From: Plasmopara viticola | Lineage: Eukaryota; Oomycota; Peronosporomycetes; Peronosporales; Peronosporaceae | Direction of reading: 5' to 3' | DNA: 64,000 bases | Assembly (NCBI GenBank): GCA_001695595.3 | Contig: MBPM02000042.1 | Location: 558,001-622,000, forward strand | Part shown: piece by piece, positions 1 through 9,359 of the stretch | Layout of the letters: each line of letters starts with the position of its first letter | How positions within the stretch are numbered: position 1 is the stretch's first letter | Position numbers and translations under genes: made by a program | Notes under the pieces: model-generated | The model's input: only the letters and a program-made list of their open reading frames with translations | What the model was told of the DNA's origin: nothing | Databases searched by the model: none

Positions 1-2140
1 TGACTTATTAATTAAGCAAGAATAAGTAGTCATACTGCGGTAATTAGTGCCCATAGCTTTCATCGTATTGGTCGTAAGCCTAAGGGGCCGCGTACTCATA
101 AAATTGTGCACTTTAAGTGGGCGGCCAAGCCTAAAGGTCACCGTGGAGAAAAGCAATTTTTCGCCTTAGCCCGACAACCTAGCACTAAAACGCGCAGCGG
201 TTATGTTGACTATGTACCGCAGATGTCGCCTCAAAGCTATACGTATCAAACAAGCAAAAAATTGAGTGTCAAGTGGCCATCAAATAAAACGACTTTGGAT
301 TCTACGAAAGTAGCGAGCCATGCCTAGCAGCAATCATAAAAGACTTTGTTAAATGTGAGAGAAAGTAAAAAAGCGAAATCAAGCTTCTTGTTTCGCAGCT
401 CCTTGGAACCCAAGCGATTTTTCTTCAACATTTGCTGGATATCACGAGAAAGCCGTGTTCTGGCGGGAAACTTGTTAAGCGTCACAGTATAGCTTTTGGT
501 ACAATGAAAAGTATTCCGGATTTTAATTATACGCATTACAATGAAATTGCGCTTAATTTTTTTTAATTTAATGAGTGCCAGAGAACCTCCTATAATTATG
601 TGAAGCTAAGGCGACGAAGTGCACCGTCATGACAATATAGATGTGTCTTACCATTATGGTGAAAATGATTAATAAACTGATGATACTGATTAATGGTATG
701 ATAGAAGCAGTAACAGCGCTGTCTTATCAACAGAAAGCTAAAGACAATAACACTACTTTTGTGGCAGAGCTAATAGATTGCATCCTTTTGTACAGCAAGC
801 GTCAACAAATCGATAGTAGAAATACTAAATTGAAAGATTCATAATATTTGCGCGCGTCGACAAATCGATAGTGTGAGAAAACACAAATAGTTGAGTTAGA
901 TATTTGCGTGCGCCACTTTCAATTTATGCGTGATAGTAAAGCTGGATTACAATAAAGTCTTGTCATAATTTTATCGATATTGATAATGCAATCACAGTAG
1001 ACTTTACGACATCAAGTTGATAATGATGGCACTGGGTAAGGAAAAGCTAAAAAGTTCGGAAGAGATGCATATTATTAGGAATTGGTATTGATTATGAGCC
1101 GGGCTAAGAAACCCCAAGCTGCGTACACGCTTTTCGACAACGACTGTGCTATCTTCGCAGATGGGCATAGGGCAGATCATACCTAACAAGAGTAAGAAAC
1201 GAAAGAATGAGTAATGTGAAACTGCTGACAAGTGATACTTTGACATCTCTACAATACTTGGTGTATTGTGCGTGGCAAATGCCGCACGTTTACTTGGATA
1301 TTATGAAAGTGTAGATACAATAATAAATTTGGTTAAGCACAACGTACAACGCGATACCACAATCGGGAAATATGGAAAGCAATAAATTGGACTTTGATGC
1401 GTCGCAAATGCGGATCATGCTGGTTTTCTTAAGAATAATCAAGCATTACAGCTGAATAGAGCATGAAGCAGAACACCGTAGATGTACCGAAAGCTGCTTA
1501 CGAGTGCAACAAAGAGAACGAAAACATACGTAGAAAGTCAAGCATTTCGGCAAATAAGCATTTCAAATTTGATGTTCACATTGCGACAAACAATGTGCGA
1601 ATAATGAAGTGGATAAAACAACTAGTATCGTCCCGTGGCATTTGGAGTCGAAGTTCGGGCCAAGTTTGCACTTTATTCTACAAGACTTGCTTGATGTAGA
1701 AGACTCGAGGACTTCCTGGTCACTTGCAAATAGATCTGATAAAAAACCAATGAAACGCGTGTATACTGAAATATGCCGTTAGCATTTCATTGTAGTGGAA
1801 GTGCGAGATTCCTGTGAAAAGTCGCTTCCGTCGCTCAGGTGGTTTGACCTTCATTCGTACAACTGTCGCAAAGACAGCATCTTGAAAAGTCAATTGTCGA
1901 CTGAAGCTTGGGCGGAAAGCGAGGCGCAGTCAGCGAAGAAGGAGCATTTGTTATTTACAGCAATTTGCTGATTGAGAAGCTCTAGTGGAATCTTTTTTAT
2001 AATAGCCTAACTGATTGCTCTCAGCTACAATCTTGAAACCTATCATTCTTCTTGATTGATTGACATCCTTTCTCTAATCATTATTAGTAAATTCGCTACG
2101 TAGGGCAAGAATCCAGCACTCCATCTAAATTCTAAATAAT
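1..2140. other. Intergenic desert, no recognisable gene
   Basis: Only short open frames are present. The longest continuous one at the left edge, 106-327 (+), is basic and Lys/Pro-rich at its start and has no motif I recognise; it could be a fragment of something beginning outside the window. Stops are frequent in all frames and I see no signal peptide, domain or RNA gene. Confidence 0.5.
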
Positions 2141-2156
2141 TACTTGACTATAGCAA

Positions 2157-2480
2157 GGAAAAGGTTGGGGTGACGCCCTCCTTCCAAGCGCGGGGGCTAA
2201 ATGCTCGCGTGCTTCGGGCAGGTGCTCTCGGGCATCTGCAGGTCTCTAACGAGTCTAACCCTCGACGCGACGGTCTCCAGTACCAGGGCGCCACCTGGGC
2301 TCTTACCAAGTCAGAGCTAAACAAAATAATGGAAGACCCTCACGACCTCGGTGCTGGCTGCACTGCCCGCCGAACGAGACTCGACGTATGCGGACACCAC
2401 TCTATGCCGTGGACTAGCCAGACTGAGCCTAGCACGTGCATAACTTGGCAACGCGATAACGTAATACAATACAATACAAT
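2157..2480 (+). mobile_element. SINE copy 1 (full length)
   Basis: First of six copies of a dispersed element of about 320 bases. It begins GGAAAAGGTTGGGG and ends in a short (TACAA)n-type tail, with no long open frame of its own. The flanks carry an imperfect target-site duplication: TACTTGACTATA before the element (from 2141) and TACTTGAACATA after it (from 2480). Length, absence of coding capacity, simple-repeat tail and variable-length duplications are what a SINE mobilised by LINE machinery looks like. A tRNA-like head with A and B boxes is expected for most SINEs; I could not identify one convincingly. Confidence 0.8.
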
Positions 2481-2540
2481 ACTTGAACATAAGGTCTCGT
2501 GACTTTTTCATAATTTTGAAAGCTGATAAAAGATAGTTAC

Positions 2541-2735
2541 GACTTTCGTTGCGAAAGCAGCTTTTTTGTGTGTAGGCAAGGAAGGGGTGGCTTCGCATAC
2601 AGTAGCACCCCCATAAATTGCTTTAATCTAAAGTAGCCGACTTTCATTGCGAAAGCAGCTTGTAGTATATAGATCAGTAAGGGGTGGTTTCGCAAACAGT
2701 AGCACCCCCATGGATCGCTTCAATCTAAAGTAGCC
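2541..2735. repeat. Tandem repeat, two units of about 98 bases
   Basis: Two adjacent copies (2541-2638 and 2639-2735) both begin GACTTTC(G/A)TTGCGAAAGCAG and end TCTAAAGTAGCC, with about 10-15% differences between them. It lies directly after SINE copy 1. No coding potential is seen. Confidence 0.85.
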
Positions 2736-2752
2736 GTAGCTGCACTGGGCCA

Positions 2753-2965
2753 GGCAAGCAAGCACTCAAGAATCTCGCACGTTCTCTCTAGAACACGTAG
2801 TTATATAGGCATCGAATGACTAAACGATGGTTGACCAAGTAATAACTGACCAAGTGGTGATTTACCAAGTGATGGTTGACCAAGAGGTGCTCTACTAAGA
2901 TCTCTAAGGCGGTATATTTTTGAAGAGAACCCGCGAGATTCTTGAGATGCTCCTGGGTGCTTGCC
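2753..2965. repeat. Foldback structure around a minisatellite
   Basis: The left arm 2753-2778 (GGCAAGCA...AAGAATCTCGC) is the reverse complement of the right arm 2933-2965 (GCGAGATTCTTGAG...TGCTTGCC), with an insertion of about 7 bases in the right arm. The interior holds the 15-base minisatellite described separately. It could be a small foldback or MITE, or part of an LTR; I see no clear TG...CA ends. Confidence 0.6.
2826..2899. repeat. 15-base minisatellite, about five units
   Basis: Successive units share a core of (G/T)ACCAAGT: GATGGTTGACCAAGT, AATAACTGACCAAGT, GGTGATTTACCAAGT, GATGGTTGACCAAGA and a degenerate fifth. The period is exactly 15 bases. Confidence 0.8.
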
Positions 2966-3201
2966 CGAATTAATTCAATAAAGCAGGAGCGACAATTCGT
3001 TTAGTGCTTGCTTTCTTGCGCACCCCAATGCTTTTGAATTACACAAGCCTATTACTATCAGAACGAAGCTAATACTTTATCTTTCATCGGCAATCAGCGC
3101 GTGTCCAAATTTCTAAAAAAAAGATTTAAAAATCTGTCATCTGTAGACCCGACGTCATGATTCATTTTACAATAAAATTTTTTTGACTCAAGATCGAAAA
3201 A

Positions 3202-4203
3202 CTATTTGACTTCGTTAACCAATTCCTCCTGAGCGTCGAAAGCTTTAATGTTCTTCATGGTTGTGTGGCCAATATTGTCAAGTGCCTCCTTGGTAAAGAA
3301 TGCTTGGTGGCCAGTAATGACAACATTAGGAAAAGTAAACAAACGGGCAAGAGTCTCATCGGCGATAACTGAGCCCGAACAATCCGCGTAAAAGTAATCC
3401 CCCTCACCTTCAAACACATCGAGACCTACGGCAGAGATCTTGCGGCTCTTCAAGCCATTTACGAGAGCCTTGGTATCAATGAGTCCACCACGACTAGTGT
3501 TAATTAGCATCACGTCCTGCTTCATCTTGGCAATGCTCTCGGAGTTTATCATGTGTTTAGTAGATGGTGACAGTGAACAGTGCAACGAAATAATATCTGA
3601 AGCAGCCCAAATCTCTTCTTTACTGACGTACTTAACGCCATAGCTAAGGACCTCAGGATTTTGCTGCACGTCGAAAGCAAGCACTTTGCAGCCAAAGCCG
3701 GCTGCAATGCGGGCAAAGTGAGCGCCAATCTTACCCGTACCGACGACGCCAATGGTCTTCCCATACAAATCAAAACCTAACAAACCAGCGAGACGAAAAT
3801 TTTGTTCGCGAGTCCGATTGTACGCTCGATGAATCTTGCGATTTAGCGTCATCACAAGCGCAGCAGCGTGCTCAGCCACTGCGTACGGAGAGTAGGCAGG
3901 CACACGAACAATTGGCATATCTAGTTCCTTTGCAACTTTGAGATCTACCATATCAAAGCCAGCGCAGCGCAAGAAGACAACCTTGGTACCACCCGCAGCC
4001 AGTAAACGCAGGACAGGTTCGTCGGCCACGTCATTGACAAAAATGCACACACCTTCGCATTTGTCGGCCAACTTTGCAGAATTGACATCCAAGCGAGGAG
4101 TAAAGAATTTGAGCTCGTGCTCGGGAGTAATGCCATCCTCTTTGGCAATGCGCTCCATCGACTCGATGTCGTAGCTATGCGTGGAGAAGAAAGCGATCTT
4201 CAT
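3202..4203 (-). CDS. D-lactate dehydrogenase (D-2-hydroxyacid dehydrogenase family)
   Basis: Single-exon gene for a 333-residue NAD-dependent enzyme that interconverts pyruvate and D-lactate, a fermentative, probably cytosolic role. The start is placed at the ATG at 4203 (protein begins MKIAFFST); the open frame extends three codons further only through a non-ATG codon. The Rossmann fold shows GVVGTGKIG near residue 145. The family's catalytic Arg is in INTSRGGLID, the Glu region is DVFEGEGDYFY, and the catalytic His is in TGHQAFFTKEA. The FEGEGDYFY..GHQAF arrangement and total length match bacterial LdhA-type fermentative enzymes rather than VanH or phosphoglycerate dehydrogenase. It is divergent from the YVH1-like gene with 79 bases between start codons. 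The close resemblance to bacterial LdhA suggests an old bacterial origin, which would need a tree to test. Confidence 0.93.
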   Translation of the reverse strand: MKIAFFSTHSYDIESMERIAKEDGITPEHELKFFTPRLDVNSAKLADKCEGVCIFVNDVADEPVLRLLAAGGTKVVFLRCAGFDMVDLKVAKELDMPIVRVPAYSPYAVAEHAAALVMTLNRKIHRAYNRTREQNFRLAGLLGFDLYGKTIGVVGTGKIGAHFARIAAGFGCKVLAFDVQQNPEVLSYGVKYVSKEEIWAASDIISLHCSLSPSTKHMINSESIAKMKQDVMLINTSRGGLIDTKALVNGLKSRKISAVGLDVFEGEGDYFYADCSGSVIADETLARLFTFPNVVITGHQAFFTKEALDNIGHTTMKNIKAFDAQEELVNEVK

Positions 4204-4282
4204 GAGAGCCAAAATGTTAAAATGGCCTGTATTGTATTTTACAATATTTATTGTATTGTACCGGTAAAAAATATTTTACAAT
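4204..4282. promoter_or_regulatory. Shared bidirectional promoter, 79 bases, with repeated AT motif
   Basis: The only non-coding DNA between the divergent dehydrogenase and phosphatase genes. It holds two identical 13-base copies of TATTTTACAATAT (4235-4247 and 4272-4284), the second running into the ATG at 4283, plus further TATTGTA variants. Function is inferred from position only. Confidence 0.55.
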
Positions 4283-5448
4283 ATGCAGCATGCCCAAGCT
4301 GAGCTACCCATCGTAAGACTTTTACTCGAACGTCAGAGCCACCACCCGGCTCTTGAAGGGTTCCCAACAGCGGCGCGTATTGGCAATCTACCCCTATTTC
4401 TCGGTGAGGCCGGCGCAGCGCAGGTCAATGGCAATCGCAACAAATGTCAAAACATGATAATTAATTCTTTTTCTTTTGGTGCAGCAGGACGCAGACTTTT
4501 TAAAAGCCAACAAAATTCAAGGAGTTATTGCGTTAGGTACCGGTAATGTGACTGCGCAGGTGACAACAATTGTCCATAGTTGCGATTGCAATGGAACTTA
4601 ATCTAACAAAAGTATGGCAGCCCTGTCAAGTGCTGTTAATCGATATCTTGGACATGGAAGAAGAATTGCTGCTGCCACACTTTCAAACTTGCATTGTGTT
4701 TTTGAAAAAGCGGTTAATGCGCAATGTCAAACCAGCTGCAGTACTTGTGCATTGTGTGTATGGGCAATCGCGTAGTGCCGCCATTTGTGTAGCGTTCCTG
4801 ATGGCAATGCAAAGCAAGACATTGCTGGAGGCATATGATGTGGTACAAAAAGCTCGGCCGTGCATTTCAATAAATCCTGGCTTTTTGAGGCAACTCGAGC
4901 TGTTTGAGCGGATGGATAATGACGCCAACATTATGGGTGATACACCTGCGCATGCCGAGTTGCGTACAATGATAGCTAGGCGGCAACGGCTAAAGACGGG
5001 AGTAGCTGATATTATCACTATCCCACAACTGAGTGGTAGAGGGAGCTCTGTAAGTTGCCGGAAGTGCAATTTTGTGCTTTGTACAACAAGGAACCAGGTA
5101 CGACGAAAATTGTAAATGTCGATATTCTAATGACTTTACAATAACATGAATGTTGCAGTTGCTGCACAGCCCACTCAATGCAGGGAATTGTACTGGTATC
5201 TATATCGAACCGATGCTGTGGATGACAGAGAACTTTGTGCTTGTATCTAGTAATAACGGCAAGCTGGTCTGCCCGTCATGCAAGGCGAAGCTTGGCTCGT
5301 GGAACTGGATTGGAATCAAGTAAGTTCTAATAGACTGACTTTTTGGCCTTTGCCTTTTTTAATCTTTTTTGGTAGGTGCAGCTGCAAACACTTTGTCAGC
5401 CCAGCATTTCTGTTGGTCCCTAGTAGAATAGAAAGTCGCGTGATTTAG
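4283..5448 (+). CDS. YVH1/DUSP12-type dual-specificity phosphatase (5 exons)
   Basis: Model: join(4283..4423, 4488..4542, 4613..5097, 5159..5319, 5376..5448), 304 residues, phase consistent throughout. The phosphatase signature HCVYGQSRSAA (Cys nucleophile, P-loop, Arg) lies near residue 125, with the general-acid Asp upstream in LLIDILDMEEE. The C-terminal half is the Yvh1 zinc-binding domain: CRKCNFVL, then WMTENFVL, then LVCPSCKAKLGSWNWIG and CSCKHFVSPAF, finishing at an SRIESRV tail. This domain arrangement is diagnostic of Yvh1, which in yeast acts in late 60S ribosome maturation by releasing Mrt4. Introns are 56-70 bases. The first acceptor is a tandem GCAGCAG (NAGNAG), allowing one extra Gln. 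The second intron ends in a weak AAAAG after a good CTAAC branch site, so that boundary is least certain. Confidence 0.88.
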
Positions 5449-5673
5449 CCAGATTAGTGAAAAATCTCACTGACACAGTCGTTCGAGCGTCATTGGCAAC
5501 ACATAAGATATCGGTATTTTTCCATCGATTACGAAAATCAAGATGATGTCTTTGGGTGCATTTTTCGTAATTTTGATTATCGTTGGTAAAACTTGAAAAA
5601 TCATACAACAATAATTATTGAGATCACCAAGCCTTCATTGTTCTTTCGCCTTAATCTTAATGAATCAGATCGG

Positions 5674-6660
5674 CTAAGGAAAATTCACGAGCGGAATGCT
5701 GTACGGCATACGATCGTAATTTTGATTCACTCCTAGTCGAGGATCACTCCTAACAGCACAATACGCAGTATCAACAAAGTAAAAAAGTCAACTCATTTCT
5801 GCACGACACTCGGCATCCACATCGTTGCAACTCACTCTCGTGACGGAAGTAGAAGCTCCTCTTTTCGATACATTCGCCCAGGAATTCGCAGCGTTAGCAT
5901 TGTCAAGTCCTGTGAGCAGTTGTTCCACGTGGGGCAGCAATTGTCCACGCAAGGCGTGCCAGGTGTCTCCACTGAAGTGAGTCTGAAAACCTCGGGGCGT
6001 GTATCACCTCGAGGTGTAAGATCCCCACCACGAAATCTGCAGTAGCCATCCTTGCAGTACCCTTGCCGCGAGCAAAACGTGGCCACTTCGACGCGTTGCT
6101 TCATACTGCAGCCAATTTGTACTAGACATTGACCCAGCATGCTGTCAAGCAAGATACCCGGAATGAGTATAGTGTCAGGAGTTTTGATTTTATACAGACA
6201 GAGGTATGCAACAACCCGCCTACCTGTAGCACGGACAAAGGTAGCGCCGCGGGTCTTGGTACTGCACTGGACAATCCATCCGACATGTTGCCACCTGCTC
6301 GGGTAGACATGCTTCCTCAGCACCTTTGAGTTAGTTTACCATCCCCGTTCAATTTTATGCGGTGCACCATGCACAACTCCTAAGTGCTACCCGCGCGACT
6401 GGGCAGTATACGTGAAAACTAATGCGGAAAGTATTCACTCATGTACCTGTCAGCAATAGATGCCTTGAAGACAACACCACCTTCAACATCATGTCAGTAT
6501 GGCTATTGTATGTCAAAGGCGCAACTAAGCTTGATTTGACTTCAAAATACTAAGCAGCTTTTGTACTTGCCTGGGCGGACATTAGCGGAGCATGCAGCAA
6601 TAGCAATGTCACCAGCACGACGACAAACATCGTGGATGGAGCCTTGCGTTTCGTCCTCAT
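5674..6660 (-). CDS. Cysteine-rich predicted secreted protein (4 exons)
   Basis: Hand-built model: complement(join(5674..5749, 5836..6294, 6447..6480, 6567..6660)), 220 residues, all phases closing. The first exon encodes a basic N-terminus followed by a strong hydrophobic run (MFVVVLVTLLLLHAPLMSAQ), a good secretion signal. The mature protein has about 12 cysteines, clustered as CSRQGYCKDGYC and CVDNCCPTWNNC, implying a disulfide-bonded extracellular protein. No RXLR, LFLAK or necrosis-inducing motif is present and I do not recognise the family. The first intron could alternatively use a GC donor (CAG|GCAAGT). The second intron (152 bases) is long for this locus, so that boundary is the weakest. 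The gene lies tail-to-tail with the YVH1-like gene, 225 bases apart. Confidence 0.6.
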
Positions 6661-7839
6661 TTTTAAACTCGATGAAGAATCGCATCGACTCAAAATAAAA
6701 ACCTCGTAATGAATTAAAAAAAGTAACGAAAGAGAATATATTACACGATATCAGCGATATCAGAGAGGAGCCGAATAGCAATTTCATAATGCACTTGCTC
6801 TTTGACTTTTGGCGACAATAATTCTGAGCGATGTACATGCAAGTTGTTGTTCTAAAGCATACGACACCATATACTACTAAGAGAGTTTCCGGAATGAGGA
6901 AGTAGCATTAACGGCTAATAAACTGCGACATGGCAGATGTATATATGCGAGTAGCAAAGATGAATAAAAGCTTATGGCACATGTCCTTCGTTACACGCTC
7001 ATGATAGTGCCCTTCCATCAGCATCGGCCTCGTATTTCGTTGGGCTCGCAAATGTAGTCATAGCTATAAGTACCTAAGCATCAGATGCAGATATATATCA
7101 TATGTAACACATTTTGCGGGTGCTGACTTTGGTGTTGTAACATTGAGGTTGAGGCAGAAATGCACATCTCAATTTGCCGGCTACCCCTTAAATTGACCTT
7201 TTAATGCTCTACCACCACCTGCCCCTTGGAACCTACGAGTGTTGCCTCTACTTCTTTTGTCATCCCTTCATCTCTATCGGTGGTGCTACTCTGTGTCGCA
7301 CCTAAGGTTTTGCACCCAGTATCAGCCTGGCCTCTAGGTCGGCCCACTACCCTCAAAAGTCTTGAAATAATCTCATTCTCCAATAGAAAATGCTTTGTAA
7401 TCCACGGCACGCGTTCCTGCCTCTCTTTTATTCGCTAAGCCTCTTTTGCCACCCGCTTCCACGCCGCCCTCTTTACCAGCTCGAATGACGATGCGATCGA
7501 GCGACGAGGGATTAGATCATGGATGTGACCGCAATGCCTTCTTGTTCCTCTTACGTTTACGCTTGATAACGGGTCGATCTCATTGCTCTTAATGCCATCT
7601 GAGAGCAAATCGCTGGAGTCTCTGGAAGCGACTGCCTCCGCTAAGCTTTGTCGCGTTAATCCACAACTGTCGATCGCATCTATCCTCTCGCAGCAAAAAA
7701 ATTACGCTGCGATCACGCCGGAAGCCGCGCACCGTCACTGAGAGACTTTGAGGTCTCTCGCTGGACATCGAAGTGATCTAATGTCAAAACACTGGTGGCG
7801 ACTGGTTATTTATACCATCTTGCAATGAATATGTGCGTC
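6661..7839. other. Intergenic, no supported gene
   Basis: Only short frames interrupted by stops. The minus-strand frame 7201-7410 (69 codons) has a low-complexity C-terminal half and could be a transposon fragment, but no motif supports it. Confidence 0.4.
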
Positions 7840-9350
7840 CGTGAGTGCTACCACGTACCAGGTACGACATAGTCGTTGATACCGAACGGACCTTTACAAA
7901 GACTCCATTTCAGAAAAGTATGGCGCCGTTGTCCGGCAAGAGCCACATGAGCAAATTTTTGAGTGTCTGTACCATACTTACAAATTTTGCCGACTCTACA
8001 AACCCCCCGTTGGCAACATGCGCGTCTAGTTCAAGTTGAACGATGCGTGCGCATCTTTGGCGGCATCTCTAAGTTCAAGCAACTCAACGTTGAGCGCAGA
8101 GTGTACACTGACATCTCCAACAGCGACTCTGACACTAACACGGACCCTATTTGTTGCTACTAAATGAAAGCCTGTACACGACACATTTCGCGATGTGAAA
8201 CTCGCGACGGGACACACGTCTGCAACACCGCACGCGGACTACTTGTCGAACTCATGATCAGGCGCACTTATGATCAACGGCTCGCCTAAAAGTATACTCC
8301 ACCCTCTCAACAAAGCGACCGAAACCGCCCCATCTACAGCGCTGCAACAGCACCAGCAGCGTCCGACAATGTATGCGCATGCCGCAGGTCCAAAGGCGTT
8401 GTCCAAGCAAACCTCGCTGCAGAAGGCAGTCAGGAAAGAAAAAAGCCGGAAGTCCAGACCTAGCGAGGAGCTCAACATTGCTGCCAATAACCTTGCCGTG
8501 CTGACAGCCAGATCTAACGATGTTTTTTTCTATCTCGACATTTTGCGGCTCGTATAGCAAAATCACGATAATCAGCAGTTTTAAGGCTCTGAAAAATCAT
8601 ACCTAGCTCATCAAGGGGTTTGACGACGACTTCAAATGAACTTAAGCAAAAAAAATGCAAACACAACGAAGTCAATATTTTTAGCATCTTTGTCAAGCGG
8701 CAGTCGCAGCGTCTTAGCGGTATCGCCACCACAAACTACATCCAAGTGCTCCAGTCAATGTCTGCCACTTCTGTGTTAGGATATGTTACTGTTGGCAAGG
8801 ACTATGGTGCTTGATGCCACGTCGGCCCCGGAAATGTATAGCATGCGGACGCGATGAAGATTTGACTGAGTTTGTCTTTTTCGTCGAGACAGCCCCACAA
8901 ACATCAAGAAGTCTTCCAAGGTATCACCCGTCAGGGAAGCAACCGATAAAATGCTGGACAACGAAAGCACGGCGCTTCGTAACGTTATCCTAAATCGTCT
9001 TGCGAAAGCGGATAAAGTTGATGGCGTGCGCTAGCTCCTCAAGAACACCACAAACCTGGACCACATCTCAAAGAAGGCAATCAGCTATCCGTTCGTCTTT
9101 CACAGCGCGATGACACTGAAATTGGCTTACAATGAAAACCACGTCGGTGAACTCACACAGCTACAAACGATTAACCGCATGATCTATACACCGCAACCTC
9201 ATATTGGTAAAATATTCAGTGCAAAATAGAAGCAACGCATGGACTCAACGGTCCAGTCGATGCGACGCATTAATTTTAAGACATGTAAAAAGTGTTTGCG
9301 TTGCTTACTTCAAAGTTCTCTCGCGTGACGAGAACACGGAGCACGTCTGA
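7840..9350. other. Decayed region upstream of LINE relic
   Basis: Plus-strand frames near 8270-8557 and 8620-8993 have ordinary protein-like composition but break repeatedly. Their position just ahead of the reverse-transcriptase relic suggests an ORF1 or 5' part of the same element. I see no zinc-knuckle or other diagnostic motif, so this is inference from position. Confidence 0.3.
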
Positions 9351-9359
9351 GCCATTATT

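Noticed and set aside
2170..2598. Open frames over SINE copies (also at 18373-18901, 27445-27762, 27925-28258, 43974-44168)
   Set aside because: The same frames recur only because the element recurs; different copies break at different points and none has a protein motif.
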